Positions 8,078 to 18,210 of a stretch of 41,030 nt of DNA are shown here, piece by piece. The stretch is from Limosilactobacillus ingluviei DSM 15946. GTDB taxonomy: Bacteria > Bacillota > Bacilli > Lactobacillales > Lactobacillaceae. The first letter of the stretch is position 1; every line of letters starts with the position of its first letter. The notes under the pieces were generated by a model. It was not told the DNA's origin, searched no databases, and saw only the letters and a list, made by a program, of their open reading frames with translations. Where the stretch lies: contig NZ_AZFK01000040.1 in assembly GCF_001435775.1 (NCBI RefSeq), positions 1-41,030 on the forward strand, given 5' to 3'. Made by a program: the position numbers and the translations under genes.

Positions 8078-9955
8078 ATGGAGGCAGAATTAAAATGGTT
8101 GGATGATCCGACCGTCTTTCGGGTTAATCAAATCCCCGCGCACAGTGACCACCAAGCCTTTGCCAGTGAAGCAGAAGCGGCGGGGGCTGCTAGCAGTTTG
8201 GTGCAGTCATTAGATGGCAAGTGGCAGTTTATTTTTGCGGCGACGCCGAACGAGCGGCCCGCCAACTTTTGGGTGCCAGCCTTTGAAGGTCCCTTCGATG
8301 AAATTACCGTGCCCAGCGAAATTGAATTGAGTGATTACGCCCAGATTCACTATATTAATACTTGGTATCCCTGGGAAGGCCAAATTTACCGGCGGCCCGC
8401 TGGGACCGGCGATAATCCGCAAGCCCTGGACGACTTTTCCACGGCGGCCGACAATTCCGTGGGGATTTACCGGCGGACCTTTGACTTAGCTGCCGGTTTG
8501 CAAGGGAAGGATGTCCGGATCCGCTTTGAAGGGGCTGAACGCGCCTTGTACGTTTGGCTGAATGGGCACTTCGTTGGGTATGCCGAAGACAGCTTTACCC
8601 CGAGCGAATTTGATCTGACGCCTTATTTACAGCCGACGGGCAATGTCTTAGTTGTGGAAGTCTTCAAGCATTCCTCGGCGTCATGGTTAGAAGACCAAGA
8701 TATGTTCCGTTTTTCGGGGCTGTTCCGCAGCGTTTCCCTGCTGGCCCAACCGGCGATCCACGTTGAAGACTTGCACATCTTGCCAACCGTCAACGATGAC
8801 TTTACCAGTGGCCAGTTGGCGTTGAAGTTAAAGCTGACGGCCAAGGAAGCGGGTTATTTAACCGTCGATGTTCAAGACGCGAGCCAGACGTCGTTGCTGC
8901 ACCAGCGCTTGACCAGCGCGGCAACGGTGGAATTAGCGCCAGTAACCTTTGAACAGGTCCACCTGTGGGATACGGATGATCCGTACCTGTACCACTTGGT
9001 AATTAAGGTTTATTCCGCCGCGGGGGCCCTCTTGGAAGTCGTGCCATATGACTTTGGCTTCCGGCGGATTGAAATCAATGCCAATCACGTCATTATGCTT
9101 AATAACCACCGCCTGATTATTAATGGGGTTAACCGCCACGAGTGGAACGCGAAGACGGGGCGGACGATTACGCTGGCCGATATGCACCAGGATATCGCCA
9201 CCTTTAAGGAAAACAACATTAATGCTGTGCGGACCTGCCACTACCCTGATCGTTTGGAATGGTATCAATTGTGTGATCAAAACGGGATTTACATGATGGC
9301 CGAAAACAACTTGGAAACCCACGGGACCTGGCAAAAGAGTGGGGCAGTTGAACCATCTTATAACGTGCCAGGCTCCGTTGACTTGTGGCTGCCAGCGGTC
9401 TTGGATCGGGCGCGGACGAATTTTGAAACCTTTAAGAACCACCCGGCGATCCTGTTCTGGTCGTTGGGGAATGAATCGTATGCTGGTGAGGACATTGCAG
9501 CGATGGATCAGTACTATCATGACCACGACAGCAGCCGCTTGACCCACTATGAAGGGGTAATCCGCAATCCGGCCTACCGTGACCGAATCTCCGACGTCGA
9601 AAGTTGGATGTATTTGCCGCCGGCCGGGGTTGAAGAATACCTGCAAACCGCGGATAAACCGTTCTTGGAATGCGAATACATGCACTCGATGGGGAATTCC
9701 GTTGGGGGGATGGGTTCGTACATCCGTTTGATGCAAAAATACCCGCAATACGCCGGCGGTTTTATCTGGGACTTTATTGATCAAGCCCTCTTAGTGACCG
9801 ATCCGGTAACCGGCCAAGAAGTGATGCGCTACGGCGGGGATTTTGATGACCGTCACGCTGATTATGAATTCTCGGGGGACGGCATTATGTTTGCCGACCG
9901 AACCCCAAAGCCAGCAATGCAGGAGGTTAAGTACTACTATGGATTACCAAAATAA
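8078..9955 (+). CDS. lacL: Beta-galactosidase large subunit
   Basis: A 625-residue GH2 enzyme that hydrolyses lactose as a LacL-LacM heterodimer. The N-terminal sugar-binding and jelly-roll regions lead to the TIM barrel. The acid/base glutamate is in FWSLGNES (about residue 466) and the nucleophile in [12 protein letters not shown] (about residue 533). ATG 8078 is chosen because it sits 10 bases after GAGGAGG (8061-8067); the in-frame TTG 8072 is too close. The 3' end overlaps lacM by 17 bp, with the lacM ribosome site inside lacL. The split lacL/lacM organisation is typical of lactobacilli, in contrast to single-chain LacZ. Expected to be glucose-repressed through the cre site upstream. Confidence 0.96.
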   Translation: MEAELKWLDDPTVFRVNQIPAHSDHQAFASEAEAAGAASSLVQSLDGKWQFIFAATPNERPANFWVPAFEGPFDEITVPSEIELSDYAQIHYINTWYPWEGQIYRRPAGTGDNPQALDDFSTAADNSVGIYRRTFDLAAGLQGKDVRIRFEGAERALYVWLNGHFVGYAEDSFTPSEFDLTPYLQPTGNVLVVEVFKHSSASWLEDQDMFRFSGLFRSVSLLAQPAIHVEDLHILPTVNDDFTSGQLALKLKLTAKEAGYLTVDVQDASQTSLLHQRLTSAATVELAPVTFEQVHLWDTDDPYLYHLVIKVYSAAGALLEVVPYDFGFRRIEINANHVIMLNNHRLIINGVNRHEWNAKTGRTITLADMHQDIATFKENNINAVRTCHYPDRLEWYQLCDQNGIYMMAENNLETHGTWQKSGAVEPSYNVPGSVDLWLPAVLDRARTNFETFKNHPAILFWSLGNESYAGEDIAAMDQYYHDHDSSRLTHYEGVIRNPAYRDRISDVESWMYLPPAGVEEYLQTADKPFLECEYMHSMGNSVGGMGSYIRLMQKYPQYAGGFIWDFIDQALLVTDPVTGQEVMRYGGDFDDRHADYEFSGDGIMFADRTPKPAMQEVKYYYGLPK

Positions 9956-10922
9956 GCTCCACGTGATTTATGGCGACGGCACCCTCGGCCTGCAGGGACC
10001 CGATTTCGCCTACCTCTTTTCATACGAACGCGGTGGGTTGGAATCCCTGAAGATCAAAGGCAAGGAATGGCTCTACCGGGAGCCCAAGCCGACCTTTTGG
10101 CGGGCAACGACCGATAATGACCGGGGCAATGGCTTTAATGTGAAAGCAGCCCAGTGGTTAGCCGCGGATTATGCCTTACCGTGCCAAGCAATCAGCTTAA
10201 AAGTCGATGAGCGCAAATTCAAGCAAGTGCCGGTCGCGCCAGCCACGAATGAATTTACCAACCATGAAGAAGCTGAAAAAGTTAAAATTACTTTTACCTA
10301 CCAAACGTTGACGGTTCCCGCGACGACGGTGAAGGTGACCTATAAGGTCAAGGCTGATGGGACGCTGAAGGTGACCGCCAAGTACCACGGCCAAGCCGGC
10401 TTGCCAGAGCTGCCGGTCTTTGGGATGCGCTTGATCATGCCAACGATGGCCGCCGGCTATGAATATGAAGGTCTGTCGGGCGAAACTTATCCGGACCGGA
10501 TGGCCGGCGGGCGGCCGGGAACCTACGAAATTCAAGGGTTACCGGTGACTAAGTATTTGGTACCCCAGGAAAATGGGATGCACATGGCTACCAAGTGGGT
10601 AAAAATCACCCGGCAGACGACGTTGAACAACGCCGATCATGATGATCAACCCTTTAGCTTGACTTTTAAGGCTGCAAACGGCGATTTTGCCTTTAGTGCC
10701 TTGCCATACACCAGTGAAGAATTAGAAAATGCCACCCACCAAGAGGAATTGCCGCCAGCCCGGCGGACCGTACTGGTAATTGCGGGGGCGGTCCGTGGTG
10801 TTGGGGGGATCGATAGCTGGGGAGCAGATGTGGAACCGGCTTATCACATTGATGGCACCGTCGATCATAAGGTCAGCTTCGTGATTGATCCAGGGTTGCA
10901 AGGAAACGTTCAAACACACTAA
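9939..10922 (+). CDS. lacM: Beta-galactosidase small subunit
   Basis: A 327-residue protein equal to the C-terminal domain of GH2 beta-galactosidases (small-chain/domain 5), needed with LacL for activity. Recognised by [20 protein letters not shown] near residue 50 and the closing [12 protein letters not shown] region. The ATG at 9939 lies 11 bases after AGGAGGT (9921-9927) and within the end of lacL in another frame, so the two subunits are probably made in balance by coupled translation. A longer frame open upstream to 9843 is only an extension inside lacL without a ribosome site. Slightly longer than the roughly 320 residues usual for LacM. Confidence 0.96.
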   Translation: MDYQNKLHVIYGDGTLGLQGPDFAYLFSYERGGLESLKIKGKEWLYREPKPTFWRATTDNDRGNGFNVKAAQWLAADYALPCQAISLKVDERKFKQVPVAPATNEFTNHEEAEKVKITFTYQTLTVPATTVKVTYKVKADGTLKVTAKYHGQAGLPELPVFGMRLIMPTMAAGYEYEGLSGETYPDRMAGGRPGTYEIQGLPVTKYLVPQENGMHMATKWVKITRQTTLNNADHDDQPFSLTFKAANGDFAFSALPYTSEELENATHQEELPPARRTVLVIAGAVRGVGGIDSWGADVEPAYHIDGTVDHKVSFVIDPGLQGNVQTH

Positions 10923-10939
10923 CAAAGGAAATGAGTAGT

Positions 10940-11914
10940 ATGACGCAAGCACCACTGTTTTTAAAGCCCGTCTTCCATGAAAAAATCTGGGGCGGGCGCC
11001 ACTTAGCCAGTGACTTTGGTTACCAAATTCCCGCCGGGCCGATCGGCGAATGTTGGGCAATTTCTGGGCACCCCCATGGGGTCAGTATCGTCGCGAATGG
11101 TGAGTTTGCCGGGCAAGATTTGGCCACCCTTTACCAAAGTCAACCGGCGCTCTTTAATTACCCTCAGGGTGATCGCTTCCCGTTATTAACCAAGATTTTA
11201 GACGCCAATGCCAAGCTGTCCGTCCAAGTTCACCCTGGCGATGAATATGCCCGTACGCATGAAGGCGAGCTAGGCAAGACGGAATGTTGGTACGTCCTAA
11301 AGGCCCAGCCGAACGCCTACTTGATTTATGGCCACCAGGCGAAGAGCCGAGCTGAATTGGCCGAGTTGATCGATACCGGCCAGTGGGGCCAATTATTAGG
11401 GAAACTGCCAGTCAAGACGGGGGACTTTGTCTACGTGCCCAGCGGGACGATCCACGCCTTGACCGAAGGGATTGAAGTGCTCGAGACCCAGCAGAGTTCC
11501 GACGTGACCTATCGCTTGTATGATTATGATCGCAAGGGCCCGGATGGCAAGTTACGAGAGCTCCATTTAGCACCCGCCAAGGCAGTCATTACGGTTCCCT
11601 TTGTTGCTCCCCAATTGCACCAAACCACGCAAACCGTGGGCGCCTCAACGGTGACCACCTTGGTAGCGCCACCGACGTCACCATACTTTACGGTCCAAAA
11701 GGTGGTCGTCAACGGGGAGTTGCCGCAACAAATGGGCTCACAAGCCTTTGTTTTGGCCTCGGTAATTGCGGGGCACGGTGAATTGGTGGTGGCGGGCCAA
11801 ACTTATCCCCTCGTTAAGGGGCAGCACTTTATCTTGCCGCACCCGGTCACGGACTGGACCTTCCGGGGGCAACTGACCTTGATCACGTCGGTGCCGGCTC
11901 CAGATAAATATTAA
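10940..11914 (+). CDS. manA: Mannose-6-phosphate isomerase, class I
   Basis: A 324-residue zinc enzyme interconverting mannose 6-phosphate and fructose 6-phosphate in the cytosol. Family marks: PVFHEKIWGGRHL at the start, KILDANAKLSVQVHPGDEYA with the metal-binding QVHP, the glutamate of KTECWYVL, and PSGTIHALTEGIEVLETQQSSDVTYRLYDYDR. ATG 10940 is preferred over 10931 because AAAGGA (10924-10929) is ten bases upstream of the former and abuts the latter. It lies 17 bp after lacM with no terminator between, so it is probably cotranscribed with lacLM. The pairing is unusual in function, since lactose hydrolysis yields no mannose. Confidence 0.94.
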   Translation: MTQAPLFLKPVFHEKIWGGRHLASDFGYQIPAGPIGECWAISGHPHGVSIVANGEFAGQDLATLYQSQPALFNYPQGDRFPLLTKILDANAKLSVQVHPGDEYARTHEGELGKTECWYVLKAQPNAYLIYGHQAKSRAELAELIDTGQWGQLLGKLPVKTGDFVYVPSGTIHALTEGIEVLETQQSSDVTYRLYDYDRKGPDGKLRELHLAPAKAVITVPFVAPQLHQTTQTVGASTVTTLVAPPTSPYFTVQKVVVNGELPQQMGSQAFVLASVIAGHGELVVAGQTYPLVKGQHFILPHPVTDWTFRGQLTLITSVPAPDKY

Positions 11915-11925
11915 ATGACTCTAGA

Positions 11926-11954
11926 GGAGCTGGTGCGTTTTGCCAGCTCCTTTT
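11926..11954 (+). terminator. Terminator of the lacLM-manA unit
   Basis: GGAGCTGG (11926-11933) pairs with CCAGCTCC (11943-11950), then TTTT. Confidence 0.85.
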
Positions 11955-12067
11955 CTAATTTTTCTCTCATTTAAGCTGGTCATCCCTTTGAATCCGGCAT
12001 ACAATAATAGGGTTACTTAAGGCGAGTTTCGCTTCGACAAAAACTACACGTAAGAGAGGAAAATTAA

Positions 12068-13021
12068 ATGTTTGCGGTCTTTTTAGCGGCGCTTTCGGGG
12101 GTCGGTGTAATTTTGGCGATGGTGGTCATTGGTTTTATCCTGAATGAACGGAGCTGGTTTACCCCCGCTTCGGGCCGGGTGATTTCGCGGCTCGTGACGC
12201 AAGTGGCCTTACCAGCCTACATGATTTCAACGATTACCAAGGAATTTTCTGCCGATCAACTCCATGTTCTGCTGCCGGATTTGCGGTATCCGGTGATTTC
12301 GATGTTGATTTTGTTTGCCCTGTCGTTAGCGGTGGCCAAGGCCTTAGCGATTAAGCGCGATCACTTGGGCTTGTTTTCATCGATGTTTTTTAATTCGAAT
12401 ACGGTCTTTATTGGGTTGCCGATTAATCTAGCCCTCTTTGGCAGCCCGTCCATTCCGTATGTTTTGGTATATTACATGGCCAACACGACCTTTTTTTGGA
12501 CCTTGGGGGTGTGGCTGATTCAAAAGGATGGCACTGGCGCAGCCAAATTGGATGTCAAACAGGCGTTGAGCAAGTTGTTTTCTCCGCCGCTGTTGGGGTT
12601 TATTGTGGCGGTAATTTTAGTCGTTGCCCACGTTAAGTTGCCCCGCTTTATTTTGTCGACGTGCAATTATTTGGGGGGCTTAACGATCCCGCTGTCCATG
12701 CTGTTTATTGGGATTGCCATTTCTAATGCTGGCCTGGCCCGGGTCCGCTTTAATCACGATGCCTGGGGAATTTTGCTGGGGCGGTTTCTCATTGCGCCGG
12801 CTTTGATGGCCCTGTTGGTTTTGCCAACGGCCATGCCGACGTTGATGAAACAAGTCTTTATTATTCAAGCGGCCATGCCGGTGATGACCAATGCGCCGGT
12901 CGTTTCAAAGCTTTATCACGCCGATGCTGATTACGCAGCGATTATGGTGACGGAAACGACCGTTTTGTCGGTGATCGTAATTCCAATTTTGATGGTGGTA
13001 GTCCAAACTTTAGTCAAGTAA
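12068..13021 (+). CDS. AEC-family (auxin efflux carrier/malate permease) transporter
   Basis: A 317-residue integral membrane protein with about ten hydrophobic segments in two halves. The pattern, for example VALPAYMISTITKEF, SSMFFNSNTVFIGLPI near residue 115, and the second-half ATTLSMLFIGIAI-like LTIPLSMLFIGIAIS, fits AEC permeases such as MleP. Known substrates in lactic acid bacteria include malate and other carboxylates, but none can be assigned from sequence; no malolactic enzyme gene is adjacent. Ribosome site AGAGAGG is well spaced. It is probably monocistronic, with a terminator upstream; the next gene starts 77 bp away with no clear terminator between. Confidence 0.88.
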   Translation: MFAVFLAALSGVGVILAMVVIGFILNERSWFTPASGRVISRLVTQVALPAYMISTITKEFSADQLHVLLPDLRYPVISMLILFALSLAVAKALAIKRDHLGLFSSMFFNSNTVFIGLPINLALFGSPSIPYVLVYYMANTTFFWTLGVWLIQKDGTGAAKLDVKQALSKLFSPPLLGFIVAVILVVAHVKLPRFILSTCNYLGGLTIPLSMLFIGIAISNAGLARVRFNHDAWGILLGRFLIAPALMALLVLPTAMPTLMKQVFIIQAAMPVMTNAPVVSKLYHADADYAAIMVTETTVLSVIVIPILMVVVQTLVK

Positions 13022-13098
13022 GGAAATCAGCGCCACAATTCACCCGGCAGTGGGCAGATTCGTGATAAGATAAGAACGAGAAAAAGAGGGGGTGAAGT

Positions 13099-13779
13099 AT
13101 GGCAAGATTAGTCATTGTTCGTCACGGTCAAAGCCAGGCGAACCTAGCCAATATTTTTACGGGGTGGACGGATTCGCCCTTGACACCTCACGGGATTGCC
13201 CAAGCCCAAGCGGTCGGTCGGCTGTTGGCCCAACGAGGCTACCAGTATGGGGCGGTGCACACTTCGTACATGCAACGGGCGATCAAGACCGCCAATTTGA
13301 TTTTGGCGGCCCAGGATCAGTTATATATTCCTATGTTTAAAACCTGGCGGTTAAATGAACGCCACTATGGGGCTCTAAGTGGCCAGAATAAGGCGGCGGT
13401 GAAGGCCAAGGTCGGGGCGGCCCAACTGCAGGCCTGGCGTCGGGGGTATACGGCGGTGCCACCCCAGTTGCCACGCGCCCAGCACGAAGCGCGGTATGAT
13501 CGCTTGGGGGTGGCCATTCCGCGGGCCGAAAGCCTGGCGATGACCGAACGGCGTCTGGTCCCGTATTGGCAGGATCAGATTGCGCCCCGGCTGTTAGCGG
13601 GCCAAGATCAGCTGGTGGTTGCGCACGGCAGCTCGTTGCGGGCCTTGATCAAATACCTGGAAGGGATCGGTGATGCAGAAATTGATCGTGTTGAGGTTCC
13701 TAATGCTGAGCCGATCGTCTACCAACTTGATACCCGTTTGCAAATTCAAACCAAAGAAATTATTAATCAACCAAGTTAA
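13099..13779 (+). CDS. 2,3-bisphosphoglycerate-dependent phosphoglycerate mutase family protein
   Basis: A 226-residue histidine phosphatase-superfamily protein. The phospho-histidine is in VRHGQSQAN near residue 9, the proton donor glutamate in RLNERHYGALSG near residue 88, and the second catalytic histidine in VVAHGSSLRAL near residue 174. The insertion around RRGYTAVPPQ is typical of dPGM. It could serve glycolysis (3-phosphoglycerate to 2-phosphoglycerate) or be one of several paralogues; divergence in the region AKVGAAQLQAWRRGYT suggests a paralogue rather than the main GpmA. It is 11 bp upstream of an esterase and followed by pepN, forming a probable three-gene operon. Confidence 0.85.
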   Translation: MARLVIVRHGQSQANLANIFTGWTDSPLTPHGIAQAQAVGRLLAQRGYQYGAVHTSYMQRAIKTANLILAAQDQLYIPMFKTWRLNERHYGALSGQNKAAVKAKVGAAQLQAWRRGYTAVPPQLPRAQHEARYDRLGVAIPRAESLAMTERRLVPYWQDQIAPRLLAGQDQLVVAHGSSLRALIKYLEGIGDAEIDRVEVPNAEPIVYQLDTRLQIQTKEIINQPS

Positions 13780-13790
13780 AGAGGTGCGGA

Positions 13791-14672
13791 ATGCAAATTA
13801 AAGAACTTACCAACAATCCAACCTTGGCCGGCCAAGTCCGGTTGATTGAAAACGTAACTTACGCAGCGGCTGATGGGGAAGCTTTGCACCTATCTTTGTT
13901 GGTCCCGTGGCTGCAACGGCATCGGGTCGCTGAATTAGCGCCCCGGCCCCTGTTGGTCTTTGTGCAGGGCAGCTCCTGGCAACGACCGACCTTGGGGGAA
14001 GAAATCCCCCAACTGGTGCAATATGTGCATCAGGGCTTTGTCGTTGCCACGGTTCAACACCGCAACGCGATTGAGGGCCATCCCTTCCCGGCCTTTTTGC
14101 AAGATGTCAAGACGGCGATCCGCTACTTGCGGGCGCATGCGGCGCAGTATGCAATCGACCCGCACCAAGTCGTCTTGTGGGGGACGTCATCCGGTGGGAA
14201 TGCAGCCTTGCTCGCGGCGTTGACTGCCAATGATCCGGCTTACCGGACCGCTGATTATCCGGACCAGTCGGATCAGGTAAATGCAGTGGTGGCTTGCTTT
14301 GCCCCTACGGATGTGGCGGATACCTTTGCTTATACGCAGCATGTGCCAGGTTCTGATTTGTTGAAAATCTGTCTATTCGGGCAAGACCCAGCCCAGTGGC
14401 CGGCTAAAATGAAGGAAATGAGTCCGTTGTACCGGATCCAACCTGGGCAAACCTACCCAGCCTTTTTATTGTTACATGGGGATGCCGACCAAGTTGTGCC
14501 ATATCATGAAATGGAAGACATGGCGACGGCCTTGGCTGCTGCCGGGGTAGCGGTGGAAGCGGTCCGGGTCAAGGGCGCGGATCACGAAAAGGACTTTTGG
14601 AGTCCCGCCGTTTATCAAACCGTGGCGGACTTCTTGGCCTGCCAAATCAAGCTTGAACCAACGGCAAAGTAG
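13791..14672 (+). CDS. Alpha/beta-hydrolase fold esterase
   Basis: A 293-residue serine hydrolase of the BD-FAE/carboxylesterase type. The nucleophile elbow is GTSSGG (about residue 128), the acid is in LLHGDADQVVP, and the histidine in GADHEKDF near the C-terminus, so the triad is complete. The oxyanion-side motif is QGSSW in place of the usual HGGG/HGGA. No signal peptide is visible, so it acts in the cytosol. Substrate is unknown; acetyl or feruloyl esters and small acyl esters are typical for relatives. Spaced 11 bp from the upstream mutase and 15 bp from pepN, with a good GAGGTG site. Confidence 0.85.
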   Translation: MQIKELTNNPTLAGQVRLIENVTYAAADGEALHLSLLVPWLQRHRVAELAPRPLLVFVQGSSWQRPTLGEEIPQLVQYVHQGFVVATVQHRNAIEGHPFPAFLQDVKTAIRYLRAHAAQYAIDPHQVVLWGTSSGGNAALLAALTANDPAYRTADYPDQSDQVNAVVACFAPTDVADTFAYTQHVPGSDLLKICLFGQDPAQWPAKMKEMSPLYRIQPGQTYPAFLLLHGDADQVVPYHEMEDMATALAAAGVAVEAVRVKGADHEKDFWSPAVYQTVADFLACQIKLEPTAK

Positions 14673-14687
14673 AAAGGAAGCAAGGAA

Positions 14688-17210
14688 ATGACCAAGCAAC
14701 GCTTGTTAGACCGGTTCGTACCGGCCCATTACGATTTATATTTAGACATTAACCGGGCGACCAAGTCGATTCAAGGTCGGACCACCGTCACCGGGGAAGC
14801 TAAGGCAGCGCACATTGCGCTGAATCAAAAGTTTTTAAACGTGACGGCGGTGAGCGTCGATGGAACGGCGGTGCCGTTTGAACTTGATGCCGAAAAAGAA
14901 ACGTTAGAAATTGATTTACCGACGGCGGGAACGGTGACCGTGGTGATCGATTACAATACGCGTTTGACCGATACGATGATGGGGATTTATCCTTCGTATT
15001 ACCAGGTCGACGGGCAAAAAAAGCAATTGATCGGGACCCAATTTGAAACCACCTTTGCCCGGCAAGCCTTCCCGTGTGTGGACGAACCAGCCGCCAAGGC
15101 CACCTTTGCGCTGGCGATTAAGTACGATGAACAGCCGGGTGAAACGATCATTGCCAATATGCCCGAAGATCACGAAACCGCGGGCGTGCACTACTTCCAA
15201 CCGACGGTCAAGATGTCAACGTATCTGGTGGCCTTTGCCTTTGGGGAAATGCAAAAGCAGGTTACGACCACCAAGAGCGGGGTGCAAGTCGGCGTCTTTG
15301 CAACCCAGGCCCACCAAGCCAAGGAACTGGCCTTTGCCTTAGACATTGCCAAGCGGGCGATTGAATTTTACGAAGACTTTTATCAAACGCCGTACCCATT
15401 GCCACATTCCTGGCAGTTGGCCTTGCCAGACTTTTCGGCTGGGGCGATGGAAAACTGGGGCTTAGTGACCTACCGGGAGGCCTACCTGTTAGTTGATCCT
15501 GACAACACTGCCTTGGAGACCAAGCGGGTGGTGGCAACGGTGATTACCCACGAATTGGCCCACCAATGGTTTGGTGATTTGGTCACCATGAACTGGTGGG
15601 ATGACTTGTGGTTGAACGAATCCTTTGCCAACATGATGGAATACGTCGCCTTGGATGCCTTGGAACCAACTTGGCACGTTTGGGAAATGTTCCAAACGTC
15701 AGAAGCCCCGATGGCCTTACAACGGGATGCCACGGATGGGGTACAATCAGTTCACGTGGCGGTGGAAGACCCGCGCGAAATTGATGCCATCTTTGACGGC
15801 GCAATTGTCTACGCTAAGGGGAGTCGCTTGTTAGTGATGGTGCGGGCCTTGATTGGCGATCAAGCCTTACGGACCGGTTTAAAGAATTACTTTGCGGCCC
15901 ACCAGTACGGCAACGCCAAGGGCCAAGACTTATGGCAAGCGCTTGGCGAAGCGGCCGGAATGGACATTGGTGCGATTATGCACGCCTGGCTGGAGCAACC
16001 CGGTTACCCCGTGGTGGAAGCCAAGGTCGTTGACGGACACTTGCAACTCAGCCAGCAACAATTCTTTATTGGAGATGGCAACGAGCAAGGCCGGCGGTGG
16101 CCATTGCCATTAAACGCGAACTTTACCGCCCCGCAGTTGATGGAGCTGGCCAGCTTGGATTTAGGCGATTACGCTGGTTTGCGCCAAGCGGCGGGGGCCC
16201 CATTGCGCTTAAACGTAGGGAATGCGGCCCACTATATTGTCAAGTACGATCAAACCTTACTGACGGATCTGCTGGACCATTTGACTGAACTGGATGCGAT
16301 TGCGCAGTTGCAACTCCTGCAAGACTTGCGCTTACTGGCGGAAGCCCGGCAAATTTCGTACGCCCAGTTGGCCGGCTGGCTGCCCCGGTTTAAGGCCAGT
16401 CAATCCGCGATTGTGATTGAGGCGCTGTACCAAATTGCCAACGGCCTAAAGGACTTTGTCACGCCGCAAACGGCGGCTGAAAAGGTGCTGAAAGGCTATT
16501 TTGGTCAGCTGAGCCAGCAGCAAGCCGCTCGCTTGGGATGGGTTAAGCAAGCCGGCGAAGGCATTGACGATGAATTGATGCGGCCGACGGTCTTGGCGGC
16601 CGCGCTGTATGCGGAAGACCCCGCGGCGGTAGCAGCGGCCCACACCCTGTTTACGCAGACCCCGGCCGCGGAATTGCCAGCGGATGTCCGGGCGCTGGTT
16701 TTGACCAACGAATTACGCCACTTCGGTGATGAGGCCTTATTCCAAACGTTGTTGGCAGCCTACCGGCAGACCAGCGATCCGGCCTACAAAAAGGATTTGA
16801 CGGCGGCTTTGACCAAGGTTGACAACCCAACCTGGTTGAAGCAGTTGGTTGACCACTTTGAAGACGCTGCCACGATCAAGCCGCAGGACTTGCGGGCTTG
16901 GTACCGGGGCGTGTTGGCCAACCCAGTGGGCCAACAACTGGCCTGGGATTGGCTCCGGCAGGAGTGGGGCTGGTTGGATGCGACCGTTGGTGGGGACATG
17001 GAATTTGCCACCTTTATTACGGTAACGGCACGGCTCTTCCATACCCGGCAACGACAGACGGAATTTGCGGCCTTCTTTGCGCCGAAAGTCAATACCCCTG
17101 GTTTAACCCGGGAAATTGAAATGGATATTAAGGTGGTTGATAGCAAGACGGCCTTAGTTGAAGCCGAAGCCACGGCGGTGCAAGCAGCCGTAGCCGCGGT
17201 AGTCGATTAA
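14688..17210 (+). CDS. pepN: Aminopeptidase N (M1 family)
   Basis: An 840-residue zinc aminopeptidase that removes N-terminal residues from peptides in the cytosol, a main enzyme of peptide use in lactic acid bacteria. The exopeptidase motif GAMENWG is near residue 250. The zinc site HELAHQW begins near residue 288 with the third ligand glutamate in NESFANMMEY. The ERAP1-like C-terminal helical domain fills the last 400 residues. Length is as expected (840-850). Last gene of the operon, with a terminator 20 bp downstream. Confidence 0.97.
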   Translation: MTKQRLLDRFVPAHYDLYLDINRATKSIQGRTTVTGEAKAAHIALNQKFLNVTAVSVDGTAVPFELDAEKETLEIDLPTAGTVTVVIDYNTRLTDTMMGIYPSYYQVDGQKKQLIGTQFETTFARQAFPCVDEPAAKATFALAIKYDEQPGETIIANMPEDHETAGVHYFQPTVKMSTYLVAFAFGEMQKQVTTTKSGVQVGVFATQAHQAKELAFALDIAKRAIEFYEDFYQTPYPLPHSWQLALPDFSAGAMENWGLVTYREAYLLVDPDNTALETKRVVATVITHELAHQWFGDLVTMNWWDDLWLNESFANMMEYVALDALEPTWHVWEMFQTSEAPMALQRDATDGVQSVHVAVEDPREIDAIFDGAIVYAKGSRLLVMVRALIGDQALRTGLKNYFAAHQYGNAKGQDLWQALGEAAGMDIGAIMHAWLEQPGYPVVEAKVVDGHLQLSQQQFFIGDGNEQGRRWPLPLNANFTAPQLMELASLDLGDYAGLRQAAGAPLRLNVGNAAHYIVKYDQTLLTDLLDHLTELDAIAQLQLLQDLRLLAEARQISYAQLAGWLPRFKASQSAIVIEALYQIANGLKDFVTPQTAAEKVLKGYFGQLSQQQAARLGWVKQAGEGIDDELMRPTVLAAALYAEDPAAVAAAHTLFTQTPAAELPADVRALVLTNELRHFGDEALFQTLLAAYRQTSDPAYKKDLTAALTKVDNPTWLKQLVDHFEDAATIKPQDLRAWYRGVLANPVGQQLAWDWLRQEWGWLDATVGGDMEFATFITVTARLFHTRQRQTEFAAFFAPKVNTPGLTREIEMDIKVVDSKTALVEAEATAVQAAVAAVVD

Positions 17211-17228
17211 TGAAAAAATTGTTAATTA

Positions 17229-17259
17229 CGCTGGTTCTATACAGAGCCAGCGCTTTTTT
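17229..17259 (+). terminator. Terminator after pepN
   Basis: CGCTGGTTCT (17229-17238) pairs with AGAGCCAGCG (17243-17252) with loop ATAC, followed by CTTTTTTT. Confidence 0.9.
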
Positions 17260-17271
17260 ATTTGGCTTGCG

Positions 17272-17300
17272 TGTACATTCGCTGAGGGGACCGGTATAAT
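17272..17300 (+). promoter_or_regulatory. Promoter of the degenerate GGDEF/GT2 locus
   Basis: TGTACA (17272-17277), 17 bp, perfect TATAAT (17295-17300), about 60 bp before the GTG start at 17360. Confidence 0.6.
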
Positions 17301-17359
17301 TAACCTGATTGACTTTACACGAAAAAGATTGACAAAACGTTTTTGAGGGAGGACTCTAA

Positions 17360-18210
17360 GTGCTTCGCCGGAATTTAATACCGATTTATTGTGCCTTATT
17401 GGCGGTCATGCTACTGCCAGTCGGGTTGTTTTTTGTTGCCCAGCCTTACCAGGCTAATTTACAAATCGGCCTGGCCTTACAACTGGCGCTGGGTGCCGTG
17501 GTAGGATTGTTGCTTCCCAGCTTGATGTTGACCTGGTTGATGATTGGCTTAACGGCCCTAGGAACCGCGATTCTGCTTTTTGGTTATGTAGTGATCCCGA
17601 TCCCCGCTAAGTTACTGCTATTGGCGGCCTTTCCGTTAATGGCTTCCCTGGCGGCCGTGATTCGGGGGGATTTGTTACAGTACCGCCGGTTAGCGGCTAC
17701 GCAAGCCGAAATCGAACGTTATCTGCAACACCGTGATCCAGTCGTGACCTTACGGACCACCGCCCTGGCCCAAGCAGTTTACGAGCGGTCACGGGAATTG
17801 TTGCAAACGGGCGTTTTTTACGTTCCCTGGATGTGACGATTATTCACTGGGAACACCATCAACAATACGAGCAGTTCCACTTGGAAGAGCACGACGCCTT
17901 TTTGCGCGCGCTGGCGCATGAACTACGGACCCACCGTTTGCCAGCTGAACAGTTTTTTTATATTGACGATGCGACTTTTTTAATCTACTCCTATGATTTG
18001 AGTGAGCACCAAATGGCCCAATTAACGCAGACGACGCGTCAGCACTTGGCTGCCTTGGCACCGGTTCAGCCAACTGGCCTTAAAATGAGGCAAGCCCACT
18101 TGACGCAAGCCCAAGCGGCTAAGTATGATTTTCACCGCTTGCTCCACCACTTGGTCTGCGAGTTGGAAACGGATATTGTGATGGAATACTTACTGGAGGC
18201 AGAGCAATGA
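17360..18210 (+). pseudogene. Membrane protein with degenerate GGDEF domain, frameshifted
   Basis: Two frames together encode one probable protein of about 283 residues. The first (17360-17836, GTG start behind GAGGGAGGA) has four membrane segments (roughly residues 7-24, 35-55, 57-77, 82-100) and then HRDPVVTLRT, which resembles the start of a GGDEF domain (DPLTGLxNR). The second (17833-18210, GTG) continues with TIIHWEHHQQYEQF, in the place of the usual IDIDHFK, and FYIDDATFLIYSYD, in the place of the GGDEF signature. Adding one G to the GG at 17829-17830 would restore a single reading frame (VPWDVTIIHW). Even repaired, the GGDEF residues are lost, so it would not make c-di-GMP; by analogy with PelD and Listeria PssE it may have been a receptor. 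Alternatively two coupled proteins overlapping by GTGA. Function is inferred. Confidence 0.65.

Noticed and set aside
8933-9784. 283-codon minus-strand frame inside lacL
   Set aside because: Antisense to a well-conserved enzyme; a by-product of GC-rich codon use.
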